From contig CANGPO010000015.1 in assembly GCA_947455705.1 (NCBI GenBank), positions 1 to 43,584 on the forward strand: a stretch of 43,584 nucleotides of DNA. The letters run 5' to 3'. This DNA is from Actinomycetota bacterium (GTDB lineage Bacteria; Actinomycetota; Actinomycetes; S36-B12; CAIYMF01). The notes beneath the pieces were generated by a model, which saw only the letters and a program-made list of their open reading frames with translations, had not been told where the DNA came from and ran no database searches. Both the position numbers and the translations under genes were made by a program. Of this stretch, positions 23,533 to 33,339 are shown piece after piece; within the stretch, counting starts at the first letter, position 1, and each line of letters starts with the position of its first letter.

Positions 23533-24966
23533 ATGCGTGCACATCCAGCCGGCCCCCGTCATGGCGACATGGTCTCTGCCTTGGGTACGCCAACCGCACC
23601 TGTTGATTCAGAATCACTGCACGAGCTGTCACCAATCGTCTGGCCGAAGAGCGTCTTGCGTGCACGTGGAAAGGACCTCACAGCACAGTCGCTCGAGGTG
23701 GCCGGTGTCGATGTTCGCGACATCGCCGATGAATTCGGCACCCCGCTTTTCGTTCTCGACGAGGCAGATTTCCGTTCACGTGCAGCCGCTTTTCGTCGGG
23801 CGTACGACGATGACGAGATTCCGGGCACGGTGTATTACGCAGGTAAGGCATTCCTGTCTGCCACCACGTTGCGCTGGCTCGCCGACGAGGGTCTCAACCT
23901 CGACGTGTGCTCAGGTGGGGAGTTGGCGCTGGCCTTGCGAGCAGGGTTCCCGACTGATCGCATCTCGTTCCACGGAAACAACAAGAGCCATGACGAGATA
24001 GATGCCGCAGTTATCGCCGGAATCGGCAGTTTCGTCATCGACTCCTTCGAAGAGATCGCCCGAGTCGCCGCGGCGGCAACGCGACATGATGTGATCGTCA
24101 ACGTTCTGGTGCGGGTAACCGTCGGCGTTGAGGCTCACACGCATGAGTTCATCGCCACCGCGCACGAGGATCAGAAGTTCGGGCTTTCGTTGAGTACCGG
24201 TGCCGCTGCCGAAGCGATCCGACGGATCGTGAAACTGCCGTCCCTGAACCTGATCGGCCTGCACTCGCATATTGGCTCGCAGATTTTCGACGAGGCCGGC
24301 TTCGAAGTTGCTGCCCACCGACTCGTCGGACTTGCAGCCGCAGTGCGCGATGAACATGGCTTCGAGGTTGACGAACTCAATCTTGGTGGCGGCATGGGGA
24401 TCGCGTACCAATCCGACGATGATCCGATGACGGCCGATGAGATGGCGAGCCTACTGCGCGGGATCATCAAGCGCGAGTGCGCCGGTTACGGCCTTCGCCT
24501 GCCGCATATCGCCGTCGAACCAGGCCGAGCGATCGTTGGTCCGTCAATGTTCACCCTGTATCGCGTCGGCACGGTGAAAGAGATCGACCTTGGTAACGGA
24601 CATGCTCGTCGCTATGTCAGCGTCGATGGTGGAATGAGTGACAACATTCGCACCGCCCTCTACGACGCTGAATACACGGTTCGGTTGGCTTCGCGGGTGT
24701 CAGAAGCCGACGCAGTGCTATCCCGCGTGGTCGGTCGGCACTGCGAATCTGGTGACATCGTTGTGCGTGATTGCTGGCTTCCAGGCGACGTGACCGCTGG
24801 TGACCTAGTGGCCGTGGCCGCCACGGGTGCCTACTGCCGCGCGATGGCCTCGAACTACAACTACGTGCCGCGCCCAGCCGTTGTGGGCGTTTGTGAGGGT
24901 AAGGCCAGTCTGGTTCTTCGCGGGGAAACCATCGACGACCTACTCGCCTTCGATCCTGCGCTCTAG
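23533..24966 (+). CDS. lysA: Diaminopimelate decarboxylase
   Basis: A 477-residue PLP enzyme of fold type III (alanine racemase-like barrel) that converts meso-diaminopimelate to L-lysine, the last step of the pathway. The PLP lysine is K105 in YYAGKAF. The phosphate-binding LNLGGGMGI and EPGRAIVG motifs and the C-terminal substrate site (GRHCESGDI, with C for the second subunit, and ASNYNYVPRP) are present. The N-terminal MRAHPAGPRHGD is typical of actinobacterial LysA and supports the start at 23533; there is no ribosome site. It precedes hom-thrC-thrB as in mycobacteria, where aspartate-family synthesis genes cluster. Confidence 0.97.
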   Translation: MRAHPAGPRHGDMVSALGTPTAPVDSESLHELSPIVWPKSVLRARGKDLTAQSLEVAGVDVRDIADEFGTPLFVLDEADFRSRAAAFRRAYDDDEIPGTVYYAGKAFLSATTLRWLADEGLNLDVCSGGELALALRAGFPTDRISFHGNNKSHDEIDAAVIAGIGSFVIDSFEEIARVAAAATRHDVIVNVLVRVTVGVEAHTHEFIATAHEDQKFGLSLSTGAAAEAIRRIVKLPSLNLIGLHSHIGSQIFDEAGFEVAAHRLVGLAAAVRDEHGFEVDELNLGGGMGIAYQSDDDPMTADEMASLLRGIIKRECAGYGLRLPHIAVEPGRAIVGPSMFTLYRVGTVKEIDLGNGHARRYVSVDGGMSDNIRTALYDAEYTVRLASRVSEADAVLSRVVGRHCESGDIVVRDCWLPGDVTAGDLVAVAATGAYCRAMASNYNYVPRPAVVGVCEGKASLVLRGETIDDLLAFDPAL

Positions 24967-24979
24967 CCAGAGCTGGCAG

Positions 24980-25000
24980 GTGGCTGGTGTTGCCGGCCAC
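24980..25000 (+). terminator. Weak hairpin after lysA
   Basis: GTGGCTGG (24980-24987) and CCGGCCAC (24993-25000) pair with one mismatch around TGTTG, 13 bp after lysA. No T tract follows. The gap to hom (186 bp) otherwise shows only the hom ribosome site; I see no T-box or clear leader peptide. Confidence 0.3.
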
Positions 25001-25152
25001 CCGTTGTTCACCCTGAGTAAAGACCGTCTAGTGATGATTAGGCCGAATGTGCTGAAAAGTCGCGGGTCGGTGTCCCAACCTTGGCCCGTAAATGGCACGC
25101 TAGGTAATCGCGAGTACGACTCGTATGAACTTTTCACTGTCTAAGGAGCGCG

Positions 25153-26451
25153 ATGAGCACCCCAACCGAAATCACCGTTGCATTGCTCGGTGGTGGCACG
25201 GTCGGTAGTCAAGTAGCCAGGTTGCTCGGCGAATCAGCCGGTGACCTCACGGCTCGCGTGGGTGTGCCGCTGCGCTTGACGGGTGTTGGCGTGCGCGACA
25301 CGTCGAAGGCTCGCGATGGTATCGACGCATCGCTCATCACAGGCGATCTCGAGGCGCTGGCTGCATCGGGTGCCGACATCGTGGTCGAGGTTATGGGCGG
25401 TATCGAGCCAGCGCGTTCATTGATCTTGTTAGCCATGGAGAACGGCTCCTCGGTGGTCACCGCTAACAAGGCGCTACTCGCTGCCGACGGTCACACCCTG
25501 CACGCGGCGGCGGAAAAGTACGGCGTTGACCTTTATTACGAAGCCTCGGTTGCCGGTGCCATCCCGCTGCTTCGCCCGCTGCGAGAGTCGTTGGCTGGCG
25601 ACAAGGTTCGGCGAGTGATGGGCATCGTGAACGGCACCACCAACTTCATCCTGACGAAGATGGATGAAGAAGGAGCCGACTACGCCGAAGTACTTGCTGA
25701 GGCGCAGGCCTTGGGCTATGCCGAAGCGGATCCCACTGCCGACGTCGAAGGGCATGATGCTCAGGCGAAAGCCGCGATCCTTGCTGGCTTGGCTTTTCAC
25801 ACCCGCGTATCGATGGATGACGTTTCGTGCGAAGGAATTTCGAAGGTTTCAGCGCAGGATGTTCAGGCCGCGCGTGAGATGGGTTTCGTCATCAAGTTGC
25901 TCGCCATCGCTGAGCTAAGTGAAGACGAGCAAGGAGTTATCGTTCGCGTTCATCCGTCGATGGTGCCCCGGAATCACCCGCTTGCTGGTGTTCGCGGCGC
26001 CTTCAATGCCGTGTTCGTCGAAGCCGAGTCGGCTGGCCAGGTCATGTTCTACGGCCGCGGTGCGGGCGGTGCGCCAACAGCATCAGCGGTCCTGGGAGAC
26101 ATCGTCGCAACCTCGCGAAATCGCGTGGCTGGCACCCGCGGACCGGGTGAATCAACGTACGCAGATCTTGACGTCCGCAACATCGGTGACGCAGTGACTC
26201 GTTACTACGTGAACCTGCATGTTGCTGATCGCCCAGGTGTGCTTGCCGCAGTGGCGCAGGCATTCGCCGACAACGGGGTCAGCATTCAGAACGTGCGACA
26301 GGATGGTCACGGCGATGAGGCTGGACTCATCGTGCGCACCCACACTGCTCGTGATTCAGATCTTGCTGCGACGATGGAGCAGTTACGCCGCAACGACGCG
26401 GTACGTGCTGTAGTCGGTGTCATGCGTGTTGAAGGTGAGGACGGTCGATGA
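25153..26451 (+). CDS. hom: Homoserine dehydrogenase
   Basis: A 432-residue cytoplasmic enzyme that reduces aspartate semialdehyde to homoserine with NAD(P)H, the branch point to threonine and methionine. The nucleotide-binding motif [15 protein letters not shown] is at about residues 10-25. The catalytic domain includes [21 protein letters not shown] and [11 protein letters not shown]; the C-terminal ~80 residues ([21 protein letters not shown] onward) are an ACT domain, usually the site of threonine feedback inhibition. The ribosome site AAGGAG lies 5 nt before the ATG. It overlaps thrC by 4 bp (ATGA), and so heads a hom-thrC-thrB operon. Confidence 0.97.
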   Translation: MSTPTEITVALLGGGTVGSQVARLLGESAGDLTARVGVPLRLTGVGVRDTSKARDGIDASLITGDLEALAASGADIVVEVMGGIEPARSLILLAMENGSSVVTANKALLAADGHTLHAAAEKYGVDLYYEASVAGAIPLLRPLRESLAGDKVRRVMGIVNGTTNFILTKMDEEGADYAEVLAEAQALGYAEADPTADVEGHDAQAKAAILAGLAFHTRVSMDDVSCEGISKVSAQDVQAAREMGFVIKLLAIAELSEDEQGVIVRVHPSMVPRNHPLAGVRGAFNAVFVEAESAGQVMFYGRGAGGAPTASAVLGDIVATSRNRVAGTRGPGESTYADLDVRNIGDAVTRYYVNLHVADRPGVLAAVAQAFADNGVSIQNVRQDGHGDEAGLIVRTHTARDSDLAATMEQLRRNDAVRAVVGVMRVEGEDGR

Positions 26452-27521
26452 GTGCGACTGCGGGAGCGCCGCAATGGCGTGGAGTTATTGAGGAATACCG
26501 CGATCGCCTTCCGGTGACGGAGAAGACCCCCGTAGTCACCTTGCGCGAAGGCGGCACACCGCTCGTTGCTGCATGTGTACTTTCCGAGATGACGGGCTGC
26601 GAGGTATGGCTCAAGGTTGAGGGCCAGAACCCGACCGGATCTTTCAAGGATCGCGGCATGACGATGGCAATCTCGATGGCCGCCCAAGAGGGTGCAAAGG
26701 CCGTCATCTGTGCCTCTACTGGCAACACCTCAGCTTCAGCAGCGGCCTATGCCGTCAAGGCCGGAATGATCTGTGCAGTTCTCGTGCCGCGCGGCAAGAT
26801 CGCGATGGGAAAGCTAGCCCAGGCCCTGGTTCATGGAGCCCACCTACTTCAGGTAGATGGAAACTTCGACGACTGTCTCACCCTTGCACGTAAGTTGAGT
26901 GAGCACTACCCAGTCGCGCTCGTTAACTCGGTTAACCCAGCACGCATCGAAGGTCAAAAAACTGCGGCCTTCGAAATCGTCGACTTCCTTGGTGATGCGC
27001 CGGATATTCACTGCCTCCCGGTCGGTAACGCTGGCAATATCACCGCGTATTGGAAGGGTTTCACCGAGTACAAAAACGATGGAATGGCTACCAAGCGACC
27101 ACGTGAGTGGGGATTCCAAGCCGCTGGTTCAGCCCCCATCGTCAATGGTGCTCCGGTGCTATCACCGTCAACAATCGCTACGGCTATTCGCATCGGTAAC
27201 CCCGCGTCATGGGAGCAGGCGATCAATGCCCGCGATGAATCCGGTGGACGTATTGAAGCCGTCACTGATCGAGAGATTCTTTCTGCCTACCGCCTGTTGG
27301 CATCGAAGGAAGGCGTTTTCGTCGAGCCGTCCTCGGCCTCCTCTGTTGCCGGCCTTCTGCAGCTACATGCGGCCGGTCAACTCGACCCCGGTCAGCGCGT
27401 AGTGTGCACGGTTACGGGCCACGGTCTTAAGGATCCTGAATGGGCCATTGCCGGGGCGCCAACACCGCAAGGTGTCGCAGTTGACGCACATGAGGCTGCG
27501 GTAGCGCTTGGCTTGGTCTGA
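26448..27521 (+). CDS. thrC: Threonine synthase
   Basis: A 357-residue PLP enzyme (fold type II) that converts O-phosphohomoserine to threonine and phosphate. The PLP lysine is K67 in [10 protein letters not shown], and the phosphate-binding loop is GNAGN (in [14 protein letters not shown]). It is the short actinobacterial/mycobacterial form without the long N-terminal domain of E. coli ThrC. It overlaps hom by 4 bp, so it is translationally coupled to it, with GAAGGTGAGG inside hom as a possible ribosome site. thrB follows after 57 bp. Confidence 0.97.
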   Translation: MSATAGAPQWRGVIEEYRDRLPVTEKTPVVTLREGGTPLVAACVLSEMTGCEVWLKVEGQNPTGSFKDRGMTMAISMAAQEGAKAVICASTGNTSASAAAYAVKAGMICAVLVPRGKIAMGKLAQALVHGAHLLQVDGNFDDCLTLARKLSEHYPVALVNSVNPARIEGQKTAAFEIVDFLGDAPDIHCLPVGNAGNITAYWKGFTEYKNDGMATKRPREWGFQAAGSAPIVNGAPVLSPSTIATAIRIGNPASWEQAINARDESGGRIEAVTDREILSAYRLLASKEGVFVEPSSASSVAGLLQLHAAGQLDPGQRVVCTVTGHGLKDPEWAIAGAPTPQGVAVDAHEAAVALGLV

Positions 27522-27578
27522 GGTATCTGATTGTCACGTACGTGTTTCTGCCGTTGATATCGATTCAGGGAGGTTGCG

Positions 27579-28520
27579 ATGAGCGTGAGCGGACGTCCCA
27601 CCTTCCGTGCCGCCGCTACCCGGGTGCGCGTTCCAGCAACCTCGGCCAATTTGGGTCCGGGTTTTGACGCATTCGGCCTTGCGGTCACCCTCTATGACGA
27701 TGTTGTCGCTCAGGTGACGGACGAATCTGGTGTCCGCGTCGATGTTCACGGCGAGGGGGCCGACGGCGTACCCCGTGATCATCGTCACCTCGTCGCCAAG
27801 ACGATGATGCGTGCATTTGACGCCATGGGTGGACGACCGCGCGGGTTGGATTTGGTCTGCGCAAACCGCATTCCGCATGGTCGGGGCCTCGGCTCATCTG
27901 CTGCTGCGATTGTCAGCGGATTGGTTCTGGCTCGTGCGTTGGTTGTCGGTGGTGATGAGCGACTCGTCGATGCGGATCTACTTGAACTAGCGGTCGAGAT
28001 TGAGGGCCACCCCGATAACGTCGCGGCATGTCTCTATGGCGGAGCAACGATCGCGTGGACCCGTGCCGCAGGCGAGCATCCGCTGATTGGCGTTTTGCCA
28101 CTGTCACCGTCACCTGACATCGTCCCAGTTGTCTGTGTGCCCAGCACGTCAGTTGCTACCAAAAAGGCCAGATCGCTTCTGCCAGAACATATTCCACATG
28201 CCGATGCTGCGTGGAATGCTGCGCGTGCAGCGATGCTGTCGATCGCATTGACGCAGCGAACCGATCTGCTCTTTGAGGCGACGGACGATCGTCTACATCA
28301 GCACTACCGTCGTTCGGCATTTCCACGCAGCAGTGATCTGGTTGAGAAATTGCGCGCCGCTGGTATTCCGGCTGCCATCAGCGGAGCTGGCCCGACGGTG
28401 ATCGCATTTGCCACCGCTGACAGCGCTGCGGATGTTGCGTTACTGGCCGGCGCTCGGTTCACCACAGACATTCTTGGCATCGATCGCGAGGGTGCTCGGA
28501 TCGTCGCCCTGGACTCCTGA
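27579..28520 (+). CDS. thrB: Homoserine kinase
   Basis: A 313-residue GHMP-family kinase that makes O-phosphohomoserine from homoserine and ATP. The N-terminal VPATSANLGPGFDAFGLA and the phosphate-binding loop PHGRGLGSSAAA (residues 99-110) are intact, as is the C-terminal GHMP motif AAISGAGPTVIAF. A strong ribosome site GGGAGG precedes the ATG. It closes the threonine operon. The gap to rho is 305 bp. Confidence 0.97.
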   Translation: MSVSGRPTFRAAATRVRVPATSANLGPGFDAFGLAVTLYDDVVAQVTDESGVRVDVHGEGADGVPRDHRHLVAKTMMRAFDAMGGRPRGLDLVCANRIPHGRGLGSSAAAIVSGLVLARALVVGGDERLVDADLLELAVEIEGHPDNVAACLYGGATIAWTRAAGEHPLIGVLPLSPSPDIVPVVCVPSTSVATKKARSLLPEHIPHADAAWNAARAAMLSIALTQRTDLLFEATDDRLHQHYRRSAFPRSSDLVEKLRAAGIPAAISGAGPTVIAFATADSAADVALLAGARFTTDILGIDREGARIVALDS

Positions 28521-28825
28521 CCTGTTGTAGACCCAACCGTCTCGGCTTCGGGTACCGCCATCATGATGACGTGTTTGACCGTGGGGGAGACGCAGCCTCG
28601 TTCGGGGTGATACTCTGGGAGTGCTCCTGAACCTTTTGATCCGGTCCTCTCCGGCAAAAGCACTGGTAAACGGGCCTCCCAATATCTTGACACTCGGGAT
28701 CCTTCCCGCCCGCCTCCGGAAGGATGCAGTCGCTTCCACTGACGTTCATCTGAACGCCGTGAGCGAACGCGTACACCCACCGATGGATGTGCGTATGACA
28801 CCTCCGTCTCGGAAAGGTTTGCTCG
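28521..28825 (+). other. Long leader region upstream of rho
   Basis: This 305-bp gap contains no convincing gene. It holds a TGATACTCT segment (about 28608-28616) that could be a -10 region, and a perfect 8-bp hairpin (ATCCTTCC, 28699-28706, with GGAAGGAT, 28718-28725, loop of 11). rho in several bacteria is autoregulated through a long leader; the same may hold here, which is inference. A GAAAGG ribosome site precedes the rho start. Confidence 0.4.
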
Positions 28826-30733
28826 GTGACCGAGACCACCCAGAACACCCGTAAGTCAGGCGGCCTCTCGACGATGCTGCTGCCCGAACTCAAGTCGCTT
28901 GCCGGCTCGCTGGGAATCCCAGGTGCGTCGGGGATGCGCAAGGCCGATCTTGTGTCGGCCATTAGCGCCAAGCAGGGCGGTGGATCATCATCCCGTCCAG
29001 AACGCTCCGCCAGTTCAGAGGCGCCGGCCCGTGAGCCGCAGTCCGCTGAATCAGGTGAGCGCCCAGAGTCGCGTGAATCGCGCCCGACGGATGAGGCTGG
29101 CGATCGTGGCCCGCGTCAGAGTCGCCAGCGTGACCGCGGCCGTGGACCACGTACCGATCGCGAACCGCGTCAGGATTCGGGCTCTGCCGATGATCGTTCG
29201 GCGGCACAGTCGTCGGACGCCACCAGTGAACGCACGAACGACCGCAATAGCAGTGATCGCAACAGCAGCGATCGCAACAACAGTGATCGCAACAGCAACG
29301 ATCGCAATAGCAGTGATCGCAACAGCAGTGATCGCAACAGCAGTGAACGCAACAGCAGTGAACGCAACAGCAACGACCGCACGAACAACGATCGGAACAA
29401 CAACGCCGACCGTGGCGATCAGGGCGGGTTTGATGACGACCGCAATGGCCGCAATCGCCGTCGCCGTCGGGGCCGTGATCGTCAGGGCACCGGCTTTGAA
29501 CGCAACGATCGCAACGATCGTCAGAGCCGTGACCGTCGCCCACGTGGCATGGAGGGCGACTTTGAATACAACGAGGATGACGTTCTCGTTCCAGTAGCCG
29601 GCATCTTGGACATCATGGACAGCTACGCCTTCGTCCGCACGAGTGGCTACCTGCCAGGTCCTAACGACGTCTATGTCGCGCTATCGATGGTGAAGCGTTT
29701 CGGACTTCGCAAGGGCGATGCCGTCACAGGCATGGTCCGCCAGCCGCGTGAAGGTGAAAAGCAGCAGAAGTTCAATCCTGTTGTTCGCATCGACACCGTG
29801 AATGGTGCAGAGCCAGAGGCGTCCAAGGGTCGAGTCGACTTCAACAAGTTGACCCCGCTCTACCCGCAGGAGCGGTTGCGCCTTGAGACTGAGCCAGCGA
29901 ACCTCGTAACCCGAGTTATCGACTTGGTTGCCCCGATCGGTAAGGGTCAGCGCGGTCTGATCGTTAGCCCGCCGAAGGCAGGTAAGACGATGGTTTTGCA
30001 GGCAATCGCCAACGCCATCACAACCAACAATCCTGAGGTCCACTTGATGGTCGTCCTGGTTGACGAGCGTCCTGAGGAAGTCACCGATATGCAGCGCTCG
30101 GTTAAGGGTGAGGTCATTGCCTCGACCTTCGACCGCCCTGCCGAGGATCACACCACGGTTGCTGAACTCGCCATCGAGCGAGCAAAGCGCCTTGTGGAAC
30201 TTGGCCATGACGTCGTCGTACTTCTTGACTCGATGACCCGCCTCGGTCGTGCCTATAACTTGGCAGCACCAGCAAGCGGGCGAATCCTGTCCGGTGGTGT
30301 TGATTCAGCAGCCCTGTACCCGCCAAAGCGATTCTTCGGTGCTGCTCGCAACATCGAAAACGGTGGTTCGTTGACGATTTTGGCAACGGCACTCGTCGAG
30401 ACCGGATCCAAGATGGACGAGGTCATCTTCGAGGAGTTCAAGGGCACCGGAAACATGGAGCTCAAACTCGATCGCAAGCTTGCTGACAAGCGGATCTTCC
30501 CTGCGGTTGACGTTGATTCATCAGGTACCCGTAAGGAAGAAATCCTGATGGCACCAGATGAGCTCAAGACCGTTTGGAAGCTGCGTCGAGTACTTCACGC
30601 ACTTGATCAGCAGCAAGCCATTGAATTGCTGCTCGGCAAGTTGCGCGAGACCAAGAGCAACATCGAATTCCTGCTTCAGGTACAGAAGACCACTCCGGTC
30701 GCTGTGGGTTCGTCGAACGACGACGAATACTAG
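28826..30733 (+). CDS. rho: Transcription termination factor Rho
   Basis: A 635-residue hexameric RNA helicase that ends transcription at Rho-dependent sites. The Rho N-terminal helical domain ([14 protein letters not shown], about residues 17-45) is followed by a long basic/polar insertion of about 190 residues, as in other actinobacterial Rho proteins. It contains eleven five-residue repeats around RNSSD (138-192). Then come the OB-fold RNA-binding domain ([20 protein letters not shown]) and the RecA-like ATPase with Walker A PPKAGKT (about 382-388), Walker [11 protein letters not shown] and the R-loop region [19 protein letters not shown]. Translation starts at GTG (28826). The insertion is thought to bind RNA in relatives. 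No neighbour overlaps. Confidence 0.97.
   Translation: MTETTQNTRKSGGLSTMLLPELKSLAGSLGIPGASGMRKADLVSAISAKQGGGSSSRPERSASSEAPAREPQSAESGERPESRESRPTDEAGDRGPRQSRQRDRGRGPRTDREPRQDSGSADDRSAAQSSDATSERTNDRNSSDRNSSDRNNSDRNSNDRNSSDRNSSDRNSSERNSSERNSNDRTNNDRNNNADRGDQGGFDDDRNGRNRRRRRGRDRQGTGFERNDRNDRQSRDRRPRGMEGDFEYNEDDVLVPVAGILDIMDSYAFVRTSGYLPGPNDVYVALSMVKRFGLRKGDAVTGMVRQPREGEKQQKFNPVVRIDTVNGAEPEASKGRVDFNKLTPLYPQERLRLETEPANLVTRVIDLVAPIGKGQRGLIVSPPKAGKTMVLQAIANAITTNNPEVHLMVVLVDERPEEVTDMQRSVKGEVIASTFDRPAEDHTTVAELAIERAKRLVELGHDVVVLLDSMTRLGRAYNLAAPASGRILSGGVDSAALYPPKRFFGAARNIENGGSLTILATALVETGSKMDEVIFEEFKGTGNMELKLDRKLADKRIFPAVDVDSSGTRKEEILMAPDELKTVWKLRRVLHALDQQQAIELLLGKLRETKSNIEFLLQVQKTTPVAVGSSNDDEY
29237..29401 (+). 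repeat. 11 in-frame 15-bp tandem repeats inside rho
   Basis: Eleven units of 15 bp, with commonest form AGTGATCGCAACAGC, run without gaps from 29237 to 29401. Several units are identical and the others differ at few positions. Each unit encodes five residues around S-D-R-N-S, so gain or loss of units keeps the frame. This is the likely product of replication slippage. Confidence 0.95.
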
Positions 30734-30884
30734 GCGCACTGTTTCGTCCCGAAATCGTCACCATTTGGCCGTCACGGGTCAGCGGTGGCACACTTAAAGT
30801 CCGCAGGTATGGCGTCAGTGTCATCCCTAAGGTTCCGGTTCACGCACCAGGTGCGACCCGGCGCCACGAAATGAGGAGTTAGTC

Positions 30885-31106
30885 GTGCAACCCGATATTC
30901 ACCCCAATTACGTCGAGACGACGGTTACCTGCAACTGCGGTAACTCGTTCACGACCCACAGCACCCGTCCCAGCGGTCAGATTCACGCTGAGGTATGCAA
31001 CCAGTGTCACCCGTTCTACACGGGTAAGCAGAAGATCCTTGACACCGGTGGCCGCGTTGCCAAGTTTGAGAAGCGTTTCGGTGGCGGCAAGAAGGCCGAC
31101 GCTTAA
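30885..31106 (+). CDS. rpmE: Ribosomal protein L31
   Basis: A 73-residue protein of the large ribosomal subunit. It is the cysteine-containing, zinc-binding form: C-N-C in TCNCGNS and C-N-Q-C in [11 protein letters not shown], so it is the paralogue used when zinc is sufficient. It starts at GTG with a strong GAGGAG ribosome site. It lies between rho and prfA, as in most actinobacteria, and is followed by a hairpin. Confidence 0.97.
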   Translation: MQPDIHPNYVETTVTCNCGNSFTTHSTRPSGQIHAEVCNQCHPFYTGKQKILDTGGRVAKFEKRFGGGKKADA

Positions 31107-31116
31107 CACGTGACGT

Positions 31117-31179
31117 TGGGGCGTCGCATGACCATTGACGCCGGCGAAATGCCGCGCATCTGGTTATTGCGACGCCCCA
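31117..31179 (+). terminator. Branched hairpin terminator after rpmE
   Basis: TGGGGCGTCGCA (31117-31128) pairs perfectly with 31168-31179; the 39-nt loop contains a small inner hairpin (CGGC-GAAAT-GCCG). It lies 11 bp after the rpmE stop; CTTTCATGTTC follows. Confidence 0.6.
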
Positions 31180-31213
31180 CTTTCATGTTCTGACCGTGAT
31201 TGTCCCAAGGCGA

Positions 31214-31248
31214 TAGCCGCCAGTTGTTAGCCGCCAGTTGTTAGCCGC
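31214..31248 (+). repeat. 14-bp tandem repeat before prfA
   Basis: TAGCCGCCAGTTGT occurs twice in tandem (31214-31227, 31228-31241) and half of a third unit follows (31242-31248). It is 40 bp upstream of the prfA start. Nothing is known about its role; slippage or a regulatory site is possible. Confidence 0.8.
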
Positions 31249-31287
31249 GATGTACCGCGGACTCGTTATTCACTTTCGGGAGTCGTC

Positions 31288-32367
31288 GTGTTTGAGGCAG
31301 TTGAAGCACTCGTCGACGAGTACGTCGATCTTGAAGGCAAGCTTGCCGATCCGGGCATTCACGCCGATCAGAACGCCGCCCGCAAGTTAGGCCGACGTTA
31401 TTCGCAGTTGCGTCCGGTGATCTCCACATACCGCGCCTGGCTACAGGCTGGGGAGGATCTCGAGGCGGCACGTGAGCTTGGTGCCGACGATCCAGCCTTC
31501 CGTGCTGAGGCTGAGGCGTTGGCGATCCAGCAGCAGGAACTTGCCGATCACCTTGCTCTCCTTCTCATTCCTCGGGATCCCCTTGATGACTCAGACGTCA
31601 TCATGGAAATCAAAGCCGGTGAAGGTGGCGATGAATCGGCACTGTTCGCGGGCGACCTCTTGCGCATGTACCTGCGCTATGCGGAACGACGTGGCTGGGC
31701 GACCGAAGTTATCGAGTCTGAGCAATCAGATCTGGGTGGCTATAAGGACGTCACGGTTGCCGTGAAGTCTCGTGGTGTTGCTGAGCCTGGTGAATCACCG
31801 TTCGCTCGTCTCAAATACGAGGGCGGTGTACATCGCGTGCAGCGTGTGCCGGCGACGGAATCACAAGGCCGCATCCATACCAGTGCCGCGGGTGTTCTGG
31901 TTCTGCCGGAAACTGAGGATGTTGAGGTCGAGATCGATCCCAACGACCTACGTATTGATGTGTACCGCTCGAGTGGTCCTGGTGGTCAGAGCGTTAACAC
32001 CACAGACTCGGCCGTACGCATAACGCATATTCCCACTGGCGTCGTCGTGAGCTGTCAGAACGAGAAGAGCCAGCTGCAAAACAAAGAGTCGGCCATGCGT
32101 ATTTTGCGCGCGCGTCTGGTCGCATTGGCTGAAGAGGCGGCTGCCAAAGAAGCCTCAGATGTACGTCGTTCTCAGGTCCGTACCGTCGATCGAAGTGAGC
32201 GAATCCGTACCTACAACTTCCCGGAGAATCGCATTAGCGATCACCGAGTGGGATTCAAGGCATACAACCTCGATTACGTTCTCGACGGTGAACTCGAACC
32301 GATGATCCAAGCGTGTGTTGACGCTGATCTCGCGGCCCGGATGGCTGCACTGGGCGACGCGTCCTAA
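31288..32367 (+). CDS. prfA: Peptide chain release factor 1
   Basis: A 359-residue factor that ends translation at UAA and UAG. The tripeptide anticodon is PAT (188-190, in [10 protein letters not shown]) and the GGQ motif that triggers peptidyl-tRNA hydrolysis is residues 232-234 ([13 protein letters not shown]). PAT identifies RF1 rather than RF2, which has SPF. The start is GTG at 31288, with GGGAG upstream. The stop shares one base with the ATG of prmC, which methylates the glutamine of GGQ, a common functional pairing. Confidence 0.97.
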   Translation: MFEAVEALVDEYVDLEGKLADPGIHADQNAARKLGRRYSQLRPVISTYRAWLQAGEDLEAARELGADDPAFRAEAEALAIQQQELADHLALLLIPRDPLDDSDVIMEIKAGEGGDESALFAGDLLRMYLRYAERRGWATEVIESEQSDLGGYKDVTVAVKSRGVAEPGESPFARLKYEGGVHRVQRVPATESQGRIHTSAAGVLVLPETEDVEVEIDPNDLRIDVYRSSGPGGQSVNTTDSAVRITHIPTGVVVSCQNEKSQLQNKESAMRILRARLVALAEEAAAKEASDVRRSQVRTVDRSERIRTYNFPENRISDHRVGFKAYNLDYVLDGELEPMIQACVDADLAARMAALGDAS

Positions 32368-33278
32368 TGGCCGCATGGACGCCGCCTCAACGAACGCTTC
32401 GCGACACCCTCGTTGATGCGGAACGGCGGCTCGCTGGTGCAGGGGTGAGCACGCCGAGAGTTGATGCCGAACTCCTACTGAGCCATGTCCTTGAGATTCC
32501 GCGTGGCCGGCTGTTCCTGTCTGATCCGATCGACGCTGGTGATCAGGTTCGTTTTGAAACCCTGATTGCTCGACGTGCTTCTAGGGTTCCTCTACAACAC
32601 CTCGTTGGGGAAGCGCCATTTCGGCACCTCGTACTACAGGTTGGCCCCGGCGTTTTCGTACCGCGGCCAGAAACCGAAACGGTCGCTGAGTTCGCGATCC
32701 GCACGCTTCGCGAGAGTGCCGACGAGCGGCTTGCCGTCGATCTGTGCACCGGCTCGGGCGCCATTGCCCTGGCTTTGGCCACTGAAGTTCCAGGCTCAAT
32801 TGTTCACGCCGTTGAGCGTGAAGATGATGCGGTGGAGTGGACGCGTCGCAACATTGATGCCCTACACGATCAGCTCGTGGCAGTAAATTCCCAAGTGGTT
32901 CTTCACCATTCGGATGCAACCACCGTGCATGAGCACTTACTCGCCAATCTCAATGGCCGGGTTGATGTGGTCGTTACGAATCCACCGTACATTCCGACGG
33001 CGGCTGTCCCACGCGACCCTGAGGTGCGTGAGTTCGATCCGCCCGCAGCGCTCTACGGAGGCGCTGATGGACTTGAGGTTGTTCGTGGAATCGTCCATGC
33101 TGCGTGGTCGCTACTTCGGCCTGGCGGTGCGTTAATCATCGAACACAGTGATCAGCAGGGTGAAGCTGCCGCTGATCACGGTGTACCGCACGTCGTCAGA
33201 GCGATGGGCTTTGTGGACGTTGCTGATCACGTAGACCTCGCCGGCCGCGATCGAGTGACGACGGCTCGTCGTCCTTAA
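32367..33278 (+). CDS. prmC: Release-factor glutamine N5-methyltransferase
   Basis: A 303-residue SAM-dependent methyltransferase that methylates the glutamine of the release-factor GGQ motif. The N-terminal helical domain (1-75) recognises the release factor. The SAM-binding motif is LAVDLCTGSGAIALALA (about 122-138), and the catalytic NPPY motif is residues 205-208 (VTNPPYIPT). PRPETE (about 99-104) is also conserved in the family. It overlaps prfA by one base (TAATG). tsaC follows after a 61-bp gap. Confidence 0.95.
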   Translation: MAAWTPPQRTLRDTLVDAERRLAGAGVSTPRVDAELLLSHVLEIPRGRLFLSDPIDAGDQVRFETLIARRASRVPLQHLVGEAPFRHLVLQVGPGVFVPRPETETVAEFAIRTLRESADERLAVDLCTGSGAIALALATEVPGSIVHAVEREDDAVEWTRRNIDALHDQLVAVNSQVVLHHSDATTVHEHLLANLNGRVDVVVTNPPYIPTAAVPRDPEVREFDPPAALYGGADGLEVVRGIVHAAWSLLRPGGALIIEHSDQQGEAAADHGVPHVVRAMGFVDVADHVDLAGRDRVTTARRP

Positions 33279-33339
33279 TGTCTGACGCGATCGGCGAGCG
33301 TTACCTGCCGAATCCGGATCAATACGGCAGGATCATGGT

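Noticed and set aside
24967-25152. Threonine-responsive leader or T-box before hom
   Set aside because: I see no T-box sequence, no run of Thr/Ile codons in a short leader frame, and only one weak hairpin.
29237-29401. Repeat array that could suggest a CRISPR
   Set aside because: Units are 15 bp, contiguous, in frame inside rho and have no spacers.
29170-29403. Minus-strand frame of LLLRS repeats resembling a leucine-rich membrane protein
   Set aside because: Also antisense of the rho repeat array; its repetitive pattern is explained by the plus-strand gene.
28962-29543. Minus-strand frame of 193 residues, rich in Cys-Cys-Cys-Asp-His repeats
   Set aside because: It is the antisense of the 15-bp repeats in rho, which produce CCCDH-like repeats in that frame. 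No ribosome site or plausible protein.
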